From: Psychromonas sp. psych-6C06
Lineage (GTDB): Bacteria > Pseudomonadota > Gammaproteobacteria > Enterobacterales > Psychromonadaceae
Direction: 5' to 3'
NCBI RefSeq assembly: GCF_002835465.1
Contig: NZ_PIZM01000009.1
Span: 62,001 to 126,000, forward strand
DNA: 64,000 nucleotides
The position numbers and the translations under genes are program-made. Shown piece after piece: positions 53,398 through 62,381 of this stretch (its first letter is position 1; each line of letters opens with the position of its first letter). Below the pieces are notes generated by a model. That model was not told the DNA's origin, did not search any database, and was given only the letters and a program-made list of their open reading frames with translations.

Positions 53398-54102
53398 CTA
53401 TGATGGCATTAAAGTGAGTTGTGACCAGTCACTTAATTTATTAATCACATGCTGACTTGGTGGCGCATAATAAACCAAAGCAACAATGGCGATAATACTG
53501 AAAAAGGTTATTGTTTTATTATTAAAATCAGCTATTTTTAGCGCGCTACCAAAAGAGCGTTTGATGCTGATATTACTTAAATCTACACTGTATAATTCAT
53601 CTAATAAAAGATGAATTATACCTCCCAGTAAAACAAAACCACCAGAAAGCCACGCGATTATCGATACTTGTACTGATATAGACGGGGCTACTCGCCAAAT
53701 TAGTTGTGTGATTAGTAACGCCATCAGCAATAAAAATATTAATGAATGACAGCTTCCACGATGCACGGTAATTTTTTCGAAGATTGGCCTTACCAAGTAC
53801 CTCATTGCCCCATACACCAGCAATGGAATCATAATTAATTCCATTAAGCTCGTATTTTGCGAGACTTCGGAGCTCATATAACGAATAACGATGAGCACCG
53901 CGCTGAACGCAAACAGATTGAAAATAGTGTCAAGCGATGTCGAGTTGTCTGAATCAATGTCGGGTAATAGTCCACCTATAGTGCCTAAAAACCATAACCA
54001 AAGAGCGGTATTTAGGTCTATCTGTTGCGCGGATAATAAAGTCGCAGCGCTTAACCCGGTGGTAATTGTGGCTACATTAAGGTGAGTATTAAAGTTTGCC
54101 AT
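53398..54102 (-). CDS. YdjM-family inner-membrane metal-dependent hydrolase
   Basis: A 234-aa protein with five membrane segments, of the LexA-regulated YdjM/YfhO-like family. Metal-binding candidates are the opening NFNTHLNVA histidine, the LLPDIDSDNS acid cluster, VHRGSCHSLIF and IHLLLDELYSVD, which together match the family's H and D pattern. The enzymatic reaction is unknown; relatives are SOS-induced, but no clear LexA box is seen upstream here. Convergent with the barrel gene. Confidence 0.85.
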   Translation of the reverse strand: MANFNTHLNVATITTGLSAATLLSAQQIDLNTALWLWFLGTIGGLLPDIDSDNSTSLDTIFNLFAFSAVLIVIRYMSSEVSQNTSLMELIMIPLLVYGAMRYLVRPIFEKITVHRGSCHSLIFLLLMALLITQLIWRVAPSISVQVSIIAWLSGGFVLLGGIIHLLLDELYSVDLSNISIKRSFGSALKIADFNNKTITFFSIIAIVALVYYAPPSQHVINKLSDWSQLTLMPS

Positions 54103-54631
54103 GTGCTCTCTTGTCTTAGGTTTGGAGAAAGCATTCTAACAATTATAGCAAATAGGTTAAATATCCAGATTGAGCGCACTGTGTTTTCTAAAAGGAGGGG
54201 GAGCACGTTACCTTGGCAATAGTCACGAGTATCAAGGAAAATTAAAAAATGTTCACAGACACGCTGTACGAGTTAATCCTGCAATCATATATTGAGGTAC
54301 CGCATTATTTAACCATAAACGTACTGACTTAAGTGAGATATCTAAGAGAGTCTTTTATAGCTTTTGTGCTGAATATAGCATTTTTGTTGCGCTAAATAGC
54401 GATAATGGTTGCTTAGTTAAGTCGAAATTTGATGTCACTATCGAGAGACTAACTTCGTTAATCTTCTACCGAACATTAACGTGCTTTAATGGTTGTTCCG
54501 TTAACGAAACTTTCAACGAAGAGATAAGTTACTTTAAGCAGTAAAATAGATCAGCTATCTATTTGGTTTGCCGTAACGCTTCTTATCGTTTTGCAACAAC
54601 AATCCACCAATACATTAAATGGAATTCGCCG
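54103..54631. other. Leader region of the fdhD operon
   Basis: About 530 bases without a convincing gene. The only structures are the overlapping inverted repeats listed at 54454-54508. I searched for the known molybdenum-cofactor riboswitch core and did not find it. Confidence 0.45.
54454..54508 (+). other. Two mutually exclusive hairpins in the fdhD leader
   Basis: TTCGTTAA (54454-54461) can pair with TTAACGAA (54501-54508), or its CGTTAAT (54456-54462) can pair with ATTAACG (54475-54481). Only one can form at once. Function, if any, is unknown. Confidence 0.35.
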
Positions 54632-55582
54632 ATGAGCATGCAGACAGTAGAGAGGGCTAGTTCCATTATTAACCTTGCCTCTGATGAAAAGCGCCTAGCT
54701 ACCATATCACCCACTTCCGATAGCGTTGGGGTGGTGAGTTGCAGTCGTCAGCAGGTACAAAATAACAAAGTTTCACTGAGCATCGATTCGGTGATTGTTG
54801 AAGAGCCACTACAGATTCGCTTACTTTATACTGATATTCATGGGCAAGAGCAGGATCGTATTTTTCTCGTTACCATGCGTACACCCGGAGAAGATGTGAG
54901 TTTAGTGACAGGGTTGTTATTGGCGGAGGGGGTCATTGAGCATGCGCAACAGATTGTCGCTATCAATGAGCACATAGAGGATATTGAAATTAATACTAAT
55001 GAGATTCATGTCAGCCTCTCCTCTGATTTGCATCTGGATTGGGATCGCATCAAGCGTGACACGACCTCTTTTTCAAGTTGTGGCGTGTGTGGTAAATCTT
55101 CAATGCAGTCTTTAGAACTGCGCAATATTGCCGAGCTCGATACTCAGCCACATTGGTTAGCCATGCCTATTATTGATACTTTGAGTGAGCGGCTGTATCA
55201 ATCGCAAAACCTCTTTCATCAAACGGGAGGCGTGCATGGTTGTGCTTTATTTGATAATCAAGGCAAGCTATTACTTAGTGCGGAAGATGTTGGGCGCCAT
55301 AATGCCCTTGATAAGCTACTGGGAAAATTAGCCTGTGACTCAACAATGGTGGCGCAGCAGAAAATTGTATTTCTAAGTGGGCGCATTAGTTTCGAGTTAG
55401 TACAAAAAATATTGGTTGCCGGTATTACGGTATTAGCCGCCGTTGGAGCTCCTTCGAATCTTGCCATTAATATGGCTAAACGTTTTAACTTAACACTGAT
55501 CGGTTTTAGTCGTGATGGTCGTTTTAATATTTACCATGGCGCTTTTCGTTTAAACCTCACTGCATTAGATAATAGAGAGTAG
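54632..55582 (+). CDS. fdhD: Formate dehydrogenase accessory sulfurtransferase FdhD
   Basis: Transfers sulfur from IscS to the molybdenum cofactor so that formate-dehydrogenase-type enzymes are active. About 316 aa. The family's conserved segments are QDRIFLVTMRTPGEDVSLVTGL, SSCGVCGKSSM with the two catalytic cysteines, GGVHGCALFDNQGKLLLSAE and DVGRHNALDKLLG. The frame is open from a TTG at 54563; I use the ATG at 54632, preceded by GGAATT. The YdeP-like enzyme, its likely client, starts two bases after the stop. Confidence 0.95.
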   Translation: MSMQTVERASSIINLASDEKRLATISPTSDSVGVVSCSRQQVQNNKVSLSIDSVIVEEPLQIRLLYTDIHGQEQDRIFLVTMRTPGEDVSLVTGLLLAEGVIEHAQQIVAINEHIEDIEINTNEIHVSLSSDLHLDWDRIKRDTTSFSSCGVCGKSSMQSLELRNIAELDTQPHWLAMPIIDTLSERLYQSQNLFHQTGGVHGCALFDNQGKLLLSAEDVGRHNALDKLLGKLACDSTMVAQQKIVFLSGRISFELVQKILVAGITVLAAVGAPSNLAINMAKRFNLTLIGFSRDGRFNIYHGAFRLNLTALDNRE

Positions 55583-55584
55583 AT

Positions 55585-57900
55585 ATGACAATCAAAAAAT
55601 ATGATGGATCAGCCGGTGGCTGGGGCGCACTGCTCAGTACGACTAAACATTTGGTGAAAAGTGAAAATGTCACACGTAATATTCGTAACCTATTAAAAAC
55701 GAATCAAGATAAAGGTTTTGATTGCCCCGGATGTGCATGGGGAGAGACGGAAGAGAAGAGTCGTTTTCGCTTTTGTGAAAATGGGGCTAAAGCGGTGAAC
55801 TGGGAAGCAACTAGTCGACGTGTCACACCTGAGTTTTTTCAACAACATCCTGTGAGTTGGTTAAAAGAGCAAAGTGATTATTATCTCGAATACCAGGGGC
55901 GACTTAGCCATCCGATGCAATATGATCCTGAAACAGATTGTTATCAAGCGGTAACTTGGGAGCAAGCCTTTGATCTGATTGCAGAGCATTTAAATGCCCT
56001 TGATAACCCGAATCAAGCGGAGTTTTATACCTCTGGGCGTGCCAGTAATGAAGCAGCCTTTCTCTACCAGCTGTTTGTGCGTAAGTTTGGTAGTAATAAC
56101 TTTCCCGATTGCTCTAACATGTGCCATGAAGCAAGTGGCATCGCTTTAAAGCAAGCGATTGGTGTGGGTAAAGGTACGGTAAAAATGTCGGATTTTGAAC
56201 ATGCCGATGCAATTTTCCTGTTTGGACAAAACCCCGGGACTAATCATCCGCGCATGTTAGATACATTGCGTGAAGCTTCTCGGCGTGGCGCTGCGATTGT
56301 CAGCTTTAATAATTTAAAGGAGCGTGGACTGGAGCGTTTTACCAACCCGCAATCTCCTAAAGAGATGTTGACCGATGGTGCAACACAAATAAGCCAATGT
56401 TATTTCACGCCTAAACTAGGTGGCGACATGGCTGCGGTACGTGGCATCGTGAAAACACTCTCTGTTTTTGATCAGGAAGAGGTTAGCGCTGGCCGTGCTT
56501 CTATCTTTGACCATGATTTTATTGAGCAACATACCCAAGGATTACAGGAATACTTAGCTGCCGTTGAAGCGACACCATGGGCTGAAATATTTGAACAGTC
56601 GGGGTTATCACAGGCTGAAATAGAACAGGCTGCAAGCATTTATCGTCAATCGAAGCGCGTCATTGTTACTTGGGCAATGGGGATCACGCAACATAAACAC
56701 TCAGTCGATACGATTCAAGAGATCACCAATCTACAGTTACTGTTTGGTCAGCTAGGTAAAAAAGGAGCGGGTTTATGCCCCGTGCGAGGTCATAGTAATG
56801 TGCAGGGCGATCGCACCATGGGAATTGATGAAAAGCCTCATGCTAACTTAATTGAAAAAATAACACAGGTCTTTGATTTTGAAGCCCCTACCGCACATGG
56901 TCATAATACCGTAGAGGCGATTAAAGCGATGTTGGCGGGTGACAGTAAGGTATTTATCGGGTTAGGTGGAAATTTTGCAGCAGCAACCCCCGATAGTGCA
57001 TTAACAGAGCAAGCATTAGCGAGTTGTGATTTAACGGTCAATATCGCCACTAAGCTTAATCGTAGTCATTTGATCACCGGTAAAAACGCATTGATATTGC
57101 CCTGTTTGGGACGTACTGATGTTGATATTCAAGCTAATGGCCCGCAATCGATCACCGTGGAAGACTCATTTAGCATGGTGCATGCTTCCTCTGGTGTGGT
57201 TGAAAGTGATACCGCTGAGATGCGTTCAGAGCCGGCTATTATTGCAGGTATCGCACAGGCGACTTTGGGTAAACAACCGATTGATTGGCATTGGGTCGTT
57301 GAAGATTACGATCGGATCAGGGAGTTAATTGCAAAAACGATTCCTGGCTTTAGCGATATGAATGAAAAGATAAAGCAACCGGGGGGCTTTTATTTAGGCA
57401 ATAGCGCTGCTCAATATCAATGGCAAACAACCTCGAAGAAAGCACAGTTTGTCACTTATCCATTACCGACGCATTTATTGCCTGCTAATTTACGCGCCTT
57501 GAGCAAAGATCCCGTTTTTGTATTGCAAACGATGCGTTCGCATGATCAATACAATACCACTGTGTATGGCTTTGATGATCGTTACCGAGGTGTTTTTGGT
57601 GAGCGTAAGGTTTTGTTTATTAATAAAAATGATATTGAAGCATTAGGTATGCAAGCCAATCAGTTAGTGGATATTGAAGCGCTGTGGCCAGATGGTATCA
57701 AACGTAAAGTATTTGCTTTTAAGCTGGTGGAATATGAGATCCCTGAGGGTAATATTGGTGCTTATTTCCCTGAAACGAATCCCTTGGTCTCGATCGATGG
57801 AAAAGGGGATTTAAGTGATACCCCAATCTCGAAGGCGATTCCGGTGATACTCTCAGTGGCAGCGCCAAAGACAAATGCCTTGGATATCAAACATACTTGA
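55585..57900 (+). CDS. FdhF/YdeP-type molybdopterin oxidoreductase
   Basis: A 771-aa member of the YdeP branch of molybdopterin oxidoreductases. A Cys-pair region opens it (FDCPGCAW). The molybdenum ligand position reads DCSNMCHEASGIAL, so Cys rather than selenocysteine. Cofactor-binding stretches FGQNPGTNHPRMLDTLREAS, GLCPVRGHSNVQGDRTMG and TMRSHDQYNTTVYGFDDRY are typical. YdeP in E. coli is linked to acid resistance; its physiological reaction is unsettled. No electron-transfer subunit is encoded nearby. Ends at a good terminator. Confidence 0.93.
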   Translation: MTIKKYDGSAGGWGALLSTTKHLVKSENVTRNIRNLLKTNQDKGFDCPGCAWGETEEKSRFRFCENGAKAVNWEATSRRVTPEFFQQHPVSWLKEQSDYYLEYQGRLSHPMQYDPETDCYQAVTWEQAFDLIAEHLNALDNPNQAEFYTSGRASNEAAFLYQLFVRKFGSNNFPDCSNMCHEASGIALKQAIGVGKGTVKMSDFEHADAIFLFGQNPGTNHPRMLDTLREASRRGAAIVSFNNLKERGLERFTNPQSPKEMLTDGATQISQCYFTPKLGGDMAAVRGIVKTLSVFDQEEVSAGRASIFDHDFIEQHTQGLQEYLAAVEATPWAEIFEQSGLSQAEIEQAASIYRQSKRVIVTWAMGITQHKHSVDTIQEITNLQLLFGQLGKKGAGLCPVRGHSNVQGDRTMGIDEKPHANLIEKITQVFDFEAPTAHGHNTVEAIKAMLAGDSKVFIGLGGNFAAATPDSALTEQALASCDLTVNIATKLNRSHLITGKNALILPCLGRTDVDIQANGPQSITVEDSFSMVHASSGVVESDTAEMRSEPAIIAGIAQATLGKQPIDWHWVVEDYDRIRELIAKTIPGFSDMNEKIKQPGGFYLGNSAAQYQWQTTSKKAQFVTYPLPTHLLPANLRALSKDPVFVLQTMRSHDQYNTTVYGFDDRYRGVFGERKVLFINKNDIEALGMQANQLVDIEALWPDGIKRKVFAFKLVEYEIPEGNIGAYFPETNPLVSIDGKGDLSDTPISKAIPVILSVAAPKTNALDIKHT

Positions 57901-57907
57901 GTTCGCA

Positions 57908-57933
57908 ATCGCCCCACTCAATAGTGGGGCGAT
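57908..57933. terminator. Terminator after the YdeP-type gene
   Basis: Eleven-base stem ATCGCCCCACT (57908-57918) with AGTGGGGCGAT (57923-57933), four-base loop, then TAATTTA. It lies between convergent genes and may serve both. Confidence 0.8.
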
Positions 57934-57937
57934 TAAT

Positions 57938-59311
57938 TTAATCGTACATCAGCTTCTGAGCTTTTTCCTGATCAAACTCTTTCAATGACTTTCTTGCAAG
58001 CTGCCTAAAGGGTAACGCTTTTACAATCTCCTCAAAGGGCTGTATTGCAAATGCCCAGAACACCGAACCGTCTAAACCTATAATAATCAGAGCGCATAAA
58101 GGAATGGAGATGAGCCATTGCCCAGTGAAATTTATTTTAAACACGGCGGTGGTCTTACCCAATGCCCGTAATATATTGCCGTGTACGGTATTGTAACCTC
58201 GCACTAGTGGTAAAAAGATATACAAAGGCGCAATGATGGCTAATGCTTGGTAGGTTTGCTCATCTAGCTCCGGATAAATATCAGCAATCACTACGCTGAT
58301 GCCGGCAAATATCACAGCGACAATTAGAGAGATGCCGACCGCAATATCAATACTGGTATCGACGTTTTTGCTCAGGTCATCTATTTTGCGAGAGCCGATC
58401 GCTTGGCTTATCGTGATTGCAGAAGAGTGAGACCAAGCTGCGATGAATTGCGTGCCAGCACGTATCCAAGGCATCATTAATGTAATCGCTACATAGGCGT
58501 GTAGTGCTAGTTGTGCGTACAGCAGTTGATAGATAGTTGCCCCAATGAGCAAGATGGTAACGTTGGCGGCCACTGGAAATATTTCAATAAAATGTTGCTG
58601 AATATTACGTAACATCATGCCATCAAACTTGGGCTTGGGTAGCTGTATTTCACGGTTTAGTTTCATGATCAATGCGAGGTAGCAGAGGCGTAGAATGATG
58701 GCGATAATACTGCCCACTGCTGCACCTTGCACGCCCATCCCAGCATAAGAAAGAGACGCGCTAAATTCAACACCATGAATCAGTAGATAAGAGACTACAG
58801 CATTAATAGGCAGTTCTATTAGGTAACCTTTAAAGGGAATTTGAGTTTTACCTAAGCTATTAAACAGTGCAATCATCACCTGTGTGAGCGCCGTGTAAAG
58901 CACGATATATTTACAAATTCCGAGGTAATCTTTGACCTCTTGATGTAGTAAAACGTTATCGGTGAGTGCATTAATAAGGGGGCGATCAAAAAGTGTTAAC
59001 AAAACCCAGAACAGCAGTGCTGCTGAGCAGTTAATCAGTAAACCAGACCAAAATGCTTTGGTTAATGAGAGGTTATTTCCCGCGCCTACCGCACGACTTA
59101 ATACCAGTTGTGTTCCATTGGCGAGCGCCATTTGAATACCGAGAATAGCCGCGATAATAGTGGTTGCGATACCCATGGACGCTAAAGGTATTTCTCCTAA
59201 CGGCGAAACAACGAAGGTATCGATCATCAACATCGATTGCATTAACAGGCCATTTAATGCCAATGGCCATGCCAGTGAGAAATTCTTTTTTACGTAGGAT
59301 TGAGTAGACAC
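57938..59311 (-). CDS. MATE family efflux transporter
   Basis: A 457-aa multidrug and toxin extrusion protein with twelve membrane helices. The opening SLAWPLALNGLLMQSMLMIDTFVV and the ALANGTQLVLSRAVGAGN loop are typical, as is the second-half equivalent AWSHSSAITISQAIGSRK. It should use a sodium or proton gradient to expel cationic compounds. GTG start at 59311 with AAGG upstream. Monocistronic, substrate unknown. Confidence 0.93.
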   Translation of the reverse strand: MSTQSYVKKNFSLAWPLALNGLLMQSMLMIDTFVVSPLGEIPLASMGIATTIIAAILGIQMALANGTQLVLSRAVGAGNNLSLTKAFWSGLLINCSAALLFWVLLTLFDRPLINALTDNVLLHQEVKDYLGICKYIVLYTALTQVMIALFNSLGKTQIPFKGYLIELPINAVVSYLLIHGVEFSASLSYAGMGVQGAAVGSIIAIILRLCYLALIMKLNREIQLPKPKFDGMMLRNIQQHFIEIFPVAANVTILLIGATIYQLLYAQLALHAYVAITLMMPWIRAGTQFIAAWSHSSAITISQAIGSRKIDDLSKNVDTSIDIAVGISLIVAVIFAGISVVIADIYPELDEQTYQALAIIAPLYIFLPLVRGYNTVHGNILRALGKTTAVFKINFTGQWLISIPLCALIIIGLDGSVFWAFAIQPFEEIVKALPFRQLARKSLKEFDQEKAQKLMYD

Positions 59312-59397
59312 CAGAAAACCTTAAGCAGGATAAAACACAAAAGTATTATAATATGTTTTATATGGTTAAGGTTGTTAATTATCAAGATTTAGTCGTT

Positions 59398-59682
59398 TTA
59401 CTCTGATTCAAAACAAATTTGCTGTTTCGGTTTTTTTAATTGGATGGACAGCGAATTGAGCCGGTTAACAATCATTTGCAAAAGTTGTCCCTGTTGCGCT
59501 TCATTGTCTGCACTTTGTTGGTCTTTAAACATGCAGGTTATACGTAAAGATTGAGGGAAATTATTATAGTTAACTGTATGACTAATCCATTGATAACCCT
59601 CGCAATGATCAAGTGCAAACTCACACACTTCAGTTAATGTTTGACGCAGTGCGTTGTCTAATTTTTTATCGTTTTTACGCAT
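59398..59682 (-). CDS. Conserved hypothetical protein, 94 aa
   Basis: A small acidic/basic soluble protein: MRKNDKKLDNALRQTLTEVC, then YQWISHTVNYNNFPQSLRIT and ICFESE at the end. Similar proteins in marine gammaproteobacteria are, as I recall, sometimes labelled Fis-family, but no HTH is visible here, so I do not assign a function. It stands alone, 86 bases upstream of the MATE gene. Confidence 0.7.
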   Translation of the reverse strand: MRKNDKKLDNALRQTLTEVCEFALDHCEGYQWISHTVNYNNFPQSLRITCMFKDQQSADNEAQQGQLLQMIVNRLNSLSIQLKKPKQQICFESE

Positions 59683-59851
59683 CTTAATATCAGCCTTTTA
59701 ATAAGTAAGATTATGATTTTACATGGATAAAGTGATATATACAGAATTATTAAAAGTGCAAGTAACATCAAGTTAGCAATAATAAATCTGTTCTGTAATA
59801 TAAATTTTGTTATAACAAACATTCAATACATAAATGCTAAGGATGCAACCG

Positions 59852-60466
59852 ATGCAGCTAGACTTTTCTGACTATACCGAAAACCAACGTTATCATTTGA
59901 TGACGCAAACAATTATTCCAAGACCGATAGCGTGGGCACTGACCGATTCATCTAATGGTAGTTATAACCTTGCACCATTTTCTTACTTTACCGCCGTTTC
60001 CAGTAAACCTGCGCTATTGATGTTATCGGTTGGTAAAAAGGCGAATGGTGGCAATAAAGATACCTTGACCAACATTTTGAACACTAAACAGATGGTTATC
60101 CATATCGCTTCCACAGAGCAAGCTGAGTTAGTCACGCAAACAGCGAAAACACTAGACCATGGTGATTCAGAGTTACAGGATGCGGGTTTAACAACAACGC
60201 CCTTTGAAAACTTCCCTCTACCGCGACTCACCGATTGTGATATCGCCTTTGCCTGTGAATTGTATGAAACTAAGCAGTTGGGAGATGCACAGCAGACGCT
60301 TATTTTTGTCGAAGTGAAGCACTTATATATGAGTGATCATATTGTTAGTAAAACAGCGAAGGATCGTTTAACCATAGATGCAACTAAAATTGCGCCGTTG
60401 GCTAGACTTGGCGGTGGTGAATACGCTGCGATTGCCGAACCTTTTTCATTACAGCGACCGGATTAA
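59852..60466 (+). CDS. Flavin reductase-like domain protein
   Basis: A 204-aa FMN-binding protein of the flavin reductase-like group. TQTIIPRPIAWALTDSSNGS and YNLAPFSYFTAVSSKPALLMLSVG are the FMN site; KDTLTNILNTKQMVIHIAS follows. Substrate not determined; may reduce flavin or be an oxidoreductase on its own. The frame has an ATG at 59834, but AAGGA at 59839-59843 points to the ATG at 59852. Monocistronic. Confidence 0.92.
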   Translation: MQLDFSDYTENQRYHLMTQTIIPRPIAWALTDSSNGSYNLAPFSYFTAVSSKPALLMLSVGKKANGGNKDTLTNILNTKQMVIHIASTEQAELVTQTAKTLDHGDSELQDAGLTTTPFENFPLPRLTDCDIAFACELYETKQLGDAQQTLIFVEVKHLYMSDHIVSKTAKDRLTIDATKIAPLARLGGGEYAAIAEPFSLQRPD

Positions 60467-60623
60467 AAACACATAATGATAATTGATGGCTTATAACAAT
60501 AAAACAAGGCAGTCGTAGTTATACCAAACGCAGTAAATAGCGGACCTATTTTACGGATGAAAATAACTTATCTCTTATTAAAAGATACATATACGTATCG
60601 AATATCAATTAGTTGGAAAATAT

Positions 60624-62123
60624 ATGGACATATTAACGATTAACAAACTAGCACCAAAAAAGTTGCTATCTACTACTCTATTTTCAAGCGCAGTAATGTT
60701 CTCATCGCTAGTAATGGCTGGCGGTGAGTATTATACCACTGGACCGCAGTCTACCTATGGATCAGTGACTTATAATCAAGGCAACTATATCAATGTCATT
60801 AACCCTGCTTCAGCCGCTTTTCATCGTCAGCATATGGACCCAGATGATCTCATTATTGGCAGTGCTTCTTTAGGGGCTGGACTTGAATATGGTGGTGTTG
60901 ATGATCTCTTTAAACGCATCGATGAATTGAGTGAAAACTTCAAACCTTCAGATGATAGTAACGATGGAGGGGGAGATGCGGGTGCTGAAAGTGAGCCTGG
61001 TTTTGAACTTGGTGATATTATTGACCTAGAAAACCCTGAGCTACAAGCTTTGATAAAAAAAGCGAAGAAAAAAGCTGCTGTGGTCGGCGGGGCTTTAGTG
61101 TTTGTGACAACAGAAGGCTATGCACAAACCTATGTTGATTCTAATATTAATTTTTTAATCAATAAAGAGATTGCTGGGGGCACGTTAGCTTTTAATTTAC
61201 AGAGCTCCCTCTCTACTGGTTTTGTAGGGATTGCCGACAATATTGACTTTGATGAGCAACAGGCGCTGGCAGAGTTAAAAGCATTGTACGAGTCGGATCT
61301 GCAGCCTGGCGATCAAATTGCTGAATATGATTTATCAGGTGGCTTATCATTAACCGTTGATCCGAATACTGGTAAGGTGCGAGCCAATTTTCAAAATGAC
61401 AGTGTCTTAATCAGTAAAGCCGCCAAAATAGTTGAATTTGGCATGACTTATAGTCGTTCAATTGAAAAAAATGATTCTGGAGAGCTGTTTTTGGGTGTTA
61501 AGCCTAAAATGAACTGGATTGGTTTAACACAGGTTGCGGTTCGAATGGGCGACTTAACGGATTCAAAAGCGTTATTTCAAGATGTCGATGATTTAGCATT
61601 TAATTACGACAGTAAGTTCGGGCTGGATCTTGGTGTGTATTGGAACGCTGATAATTATGCGCTTGGTAGCACCTTGGTAAATACCACAGAGCCGACTTTC
61701 GATTATCCTGAGCTCAATACTAGCCGTTACCAAAATAGTGCTATTGCGCGCCAAATACAACAGGAAAGTCATTATAAGTTAGATCGTCAGTTGAAAGTTG
61801 AAGCGTCGCTTTTTACGCATGATTATCGTTGGTTTACTGGTTTATCCGCTGATATTAATGAAACACAAGACCCTTTGCATCAACGTTTTCAGTGGCTTGC
61901 ATGGAGTGCTGGCTATCAACCGCCGTTATGGTGGTTTTCAAATGTGCGTACTGGGGCGAAGCATAACCTTGCGGGCTCTGAGTTAACTTATTTAAATTTG
62001 GGAGCAACTTTCTTAAAGTTCATTAATTTAGATATCTCCTCGACTTTATTGGTAACCAGCATTAATGATATTGATTTGCCACGAGGAGTGAGAGCGGATT
62101 TAGGATTGAACTTCGCTTTTTAA
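60624..62123 (+). CDS. TraF_2-family outer-membrane protein
   Basis: A 499-aa protein with a signal peptide (STTLFSSAVMFSSLVMAGG). Its domain resembles the plasmid TraF-like family (TraF_2), FadL-like barrels that are common on chromosomes: YINVINPASAAFHRQ, LGAGLEYGGVDDLFKRID, VSTLVNTTEPTF-like repeats, and a C-terminal GVRADLGLNFAF with terminal Phe. An acidic linker (DDSNDGGGDAGAESEP) lies near residue 110. No conjugation genes are near, so it is likely a barrel of unknown ligand, not a transfer protein. Confidence 0.85.
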   Translation: MDILTINKLAPKKLLSTTLFSSAVMFSSLVMAGGEYYTTGPQSTYGSVTYNQGNYINVINPASAAFHRQHMDPDDLIIGSASLGAGLEYGGVDDLFKRIDELSENFKPSDDSNDGGGDAGAESEPGFELGDIIDLENPELQALIKKAKKKAAVVGGALVFVTTEGYAQTYVDSNINFLINKEIAGGTLAFNLQSSLSTGFVGIADNIDFDEQQALAELKALYESDLQPGDQIAEYDLSGGLSLTVDPNTGKVRANFQNDSVLISKAAKIVEFGMTYSRSIEKNDSGELFLGVKPKMNWIGLTQVAVRMGDLTDSKALFQDVDDLAFNYDSKFGLDLGVYWNADNYALGSTLVNTTEPTFDYPELNTSRYQNSAIARQIQQESHYKLDRQLKVEASLFTHDYRWFTGLSADINETQDPLHQRFQWLAWSAGYQPPLWWFSNVRTGAKHNLAGSELTYLNLGATFLKFINLDISSTLLVTSINDIDLPRGVRADLGLNFAF

Positions 62124-62305
62124 TAATACTGATAGCTTCGCTTAAGGACTATTGTACTGTCGAGTTTCTTTTTGTATAAAATGCTCTCTTGTGGGGTCAG
62201 CATAACCCACTTTACCTTTGCTCTATTTAGCTTCGCCAAACAGCCCCCAATAGAGAGTATTGGTAACGTTTAGGTCTTTCTGCTATTTCTGCTACTGTTT
62301 TTAAT

Positions 62306-62329
62306 CGCACCAGTTTATCGTCTGGTGCG
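62306..62329. other. Hairpin after the methyltransferase gene
   Basis: Eight-base stem CGCACCAG (62306-62313) with CTGGTGCG (62322-62329), in the gap between the TraF_2 gene and the convergent methyltransferase. No T tract on either side. Confidence 0.4.
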
Positions 62330-62381
62330 CAATCGGTTTAAACTTATAAGTAGGCATTAAGTGAGTTATTAGCCAGCGAAA

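Noticed and set aside
54103-54631. Molybdenum-cofactor riboswitch before fdhD
   Set aside because: The conserved core was not found; only generic inverted repeats are present.
55585-57900. Selenocysteine-containing formate dehydrogenase
   Set aside because: The frame has no internal TGA at the metal-ligand position; the residue is Cys, and the rest fits the YdeP branch.
60624-62123. Part of a conjugative element, because of the TraF family
   Set aside because: No mobilisation, pilus, integrase or att-like features lie around it.
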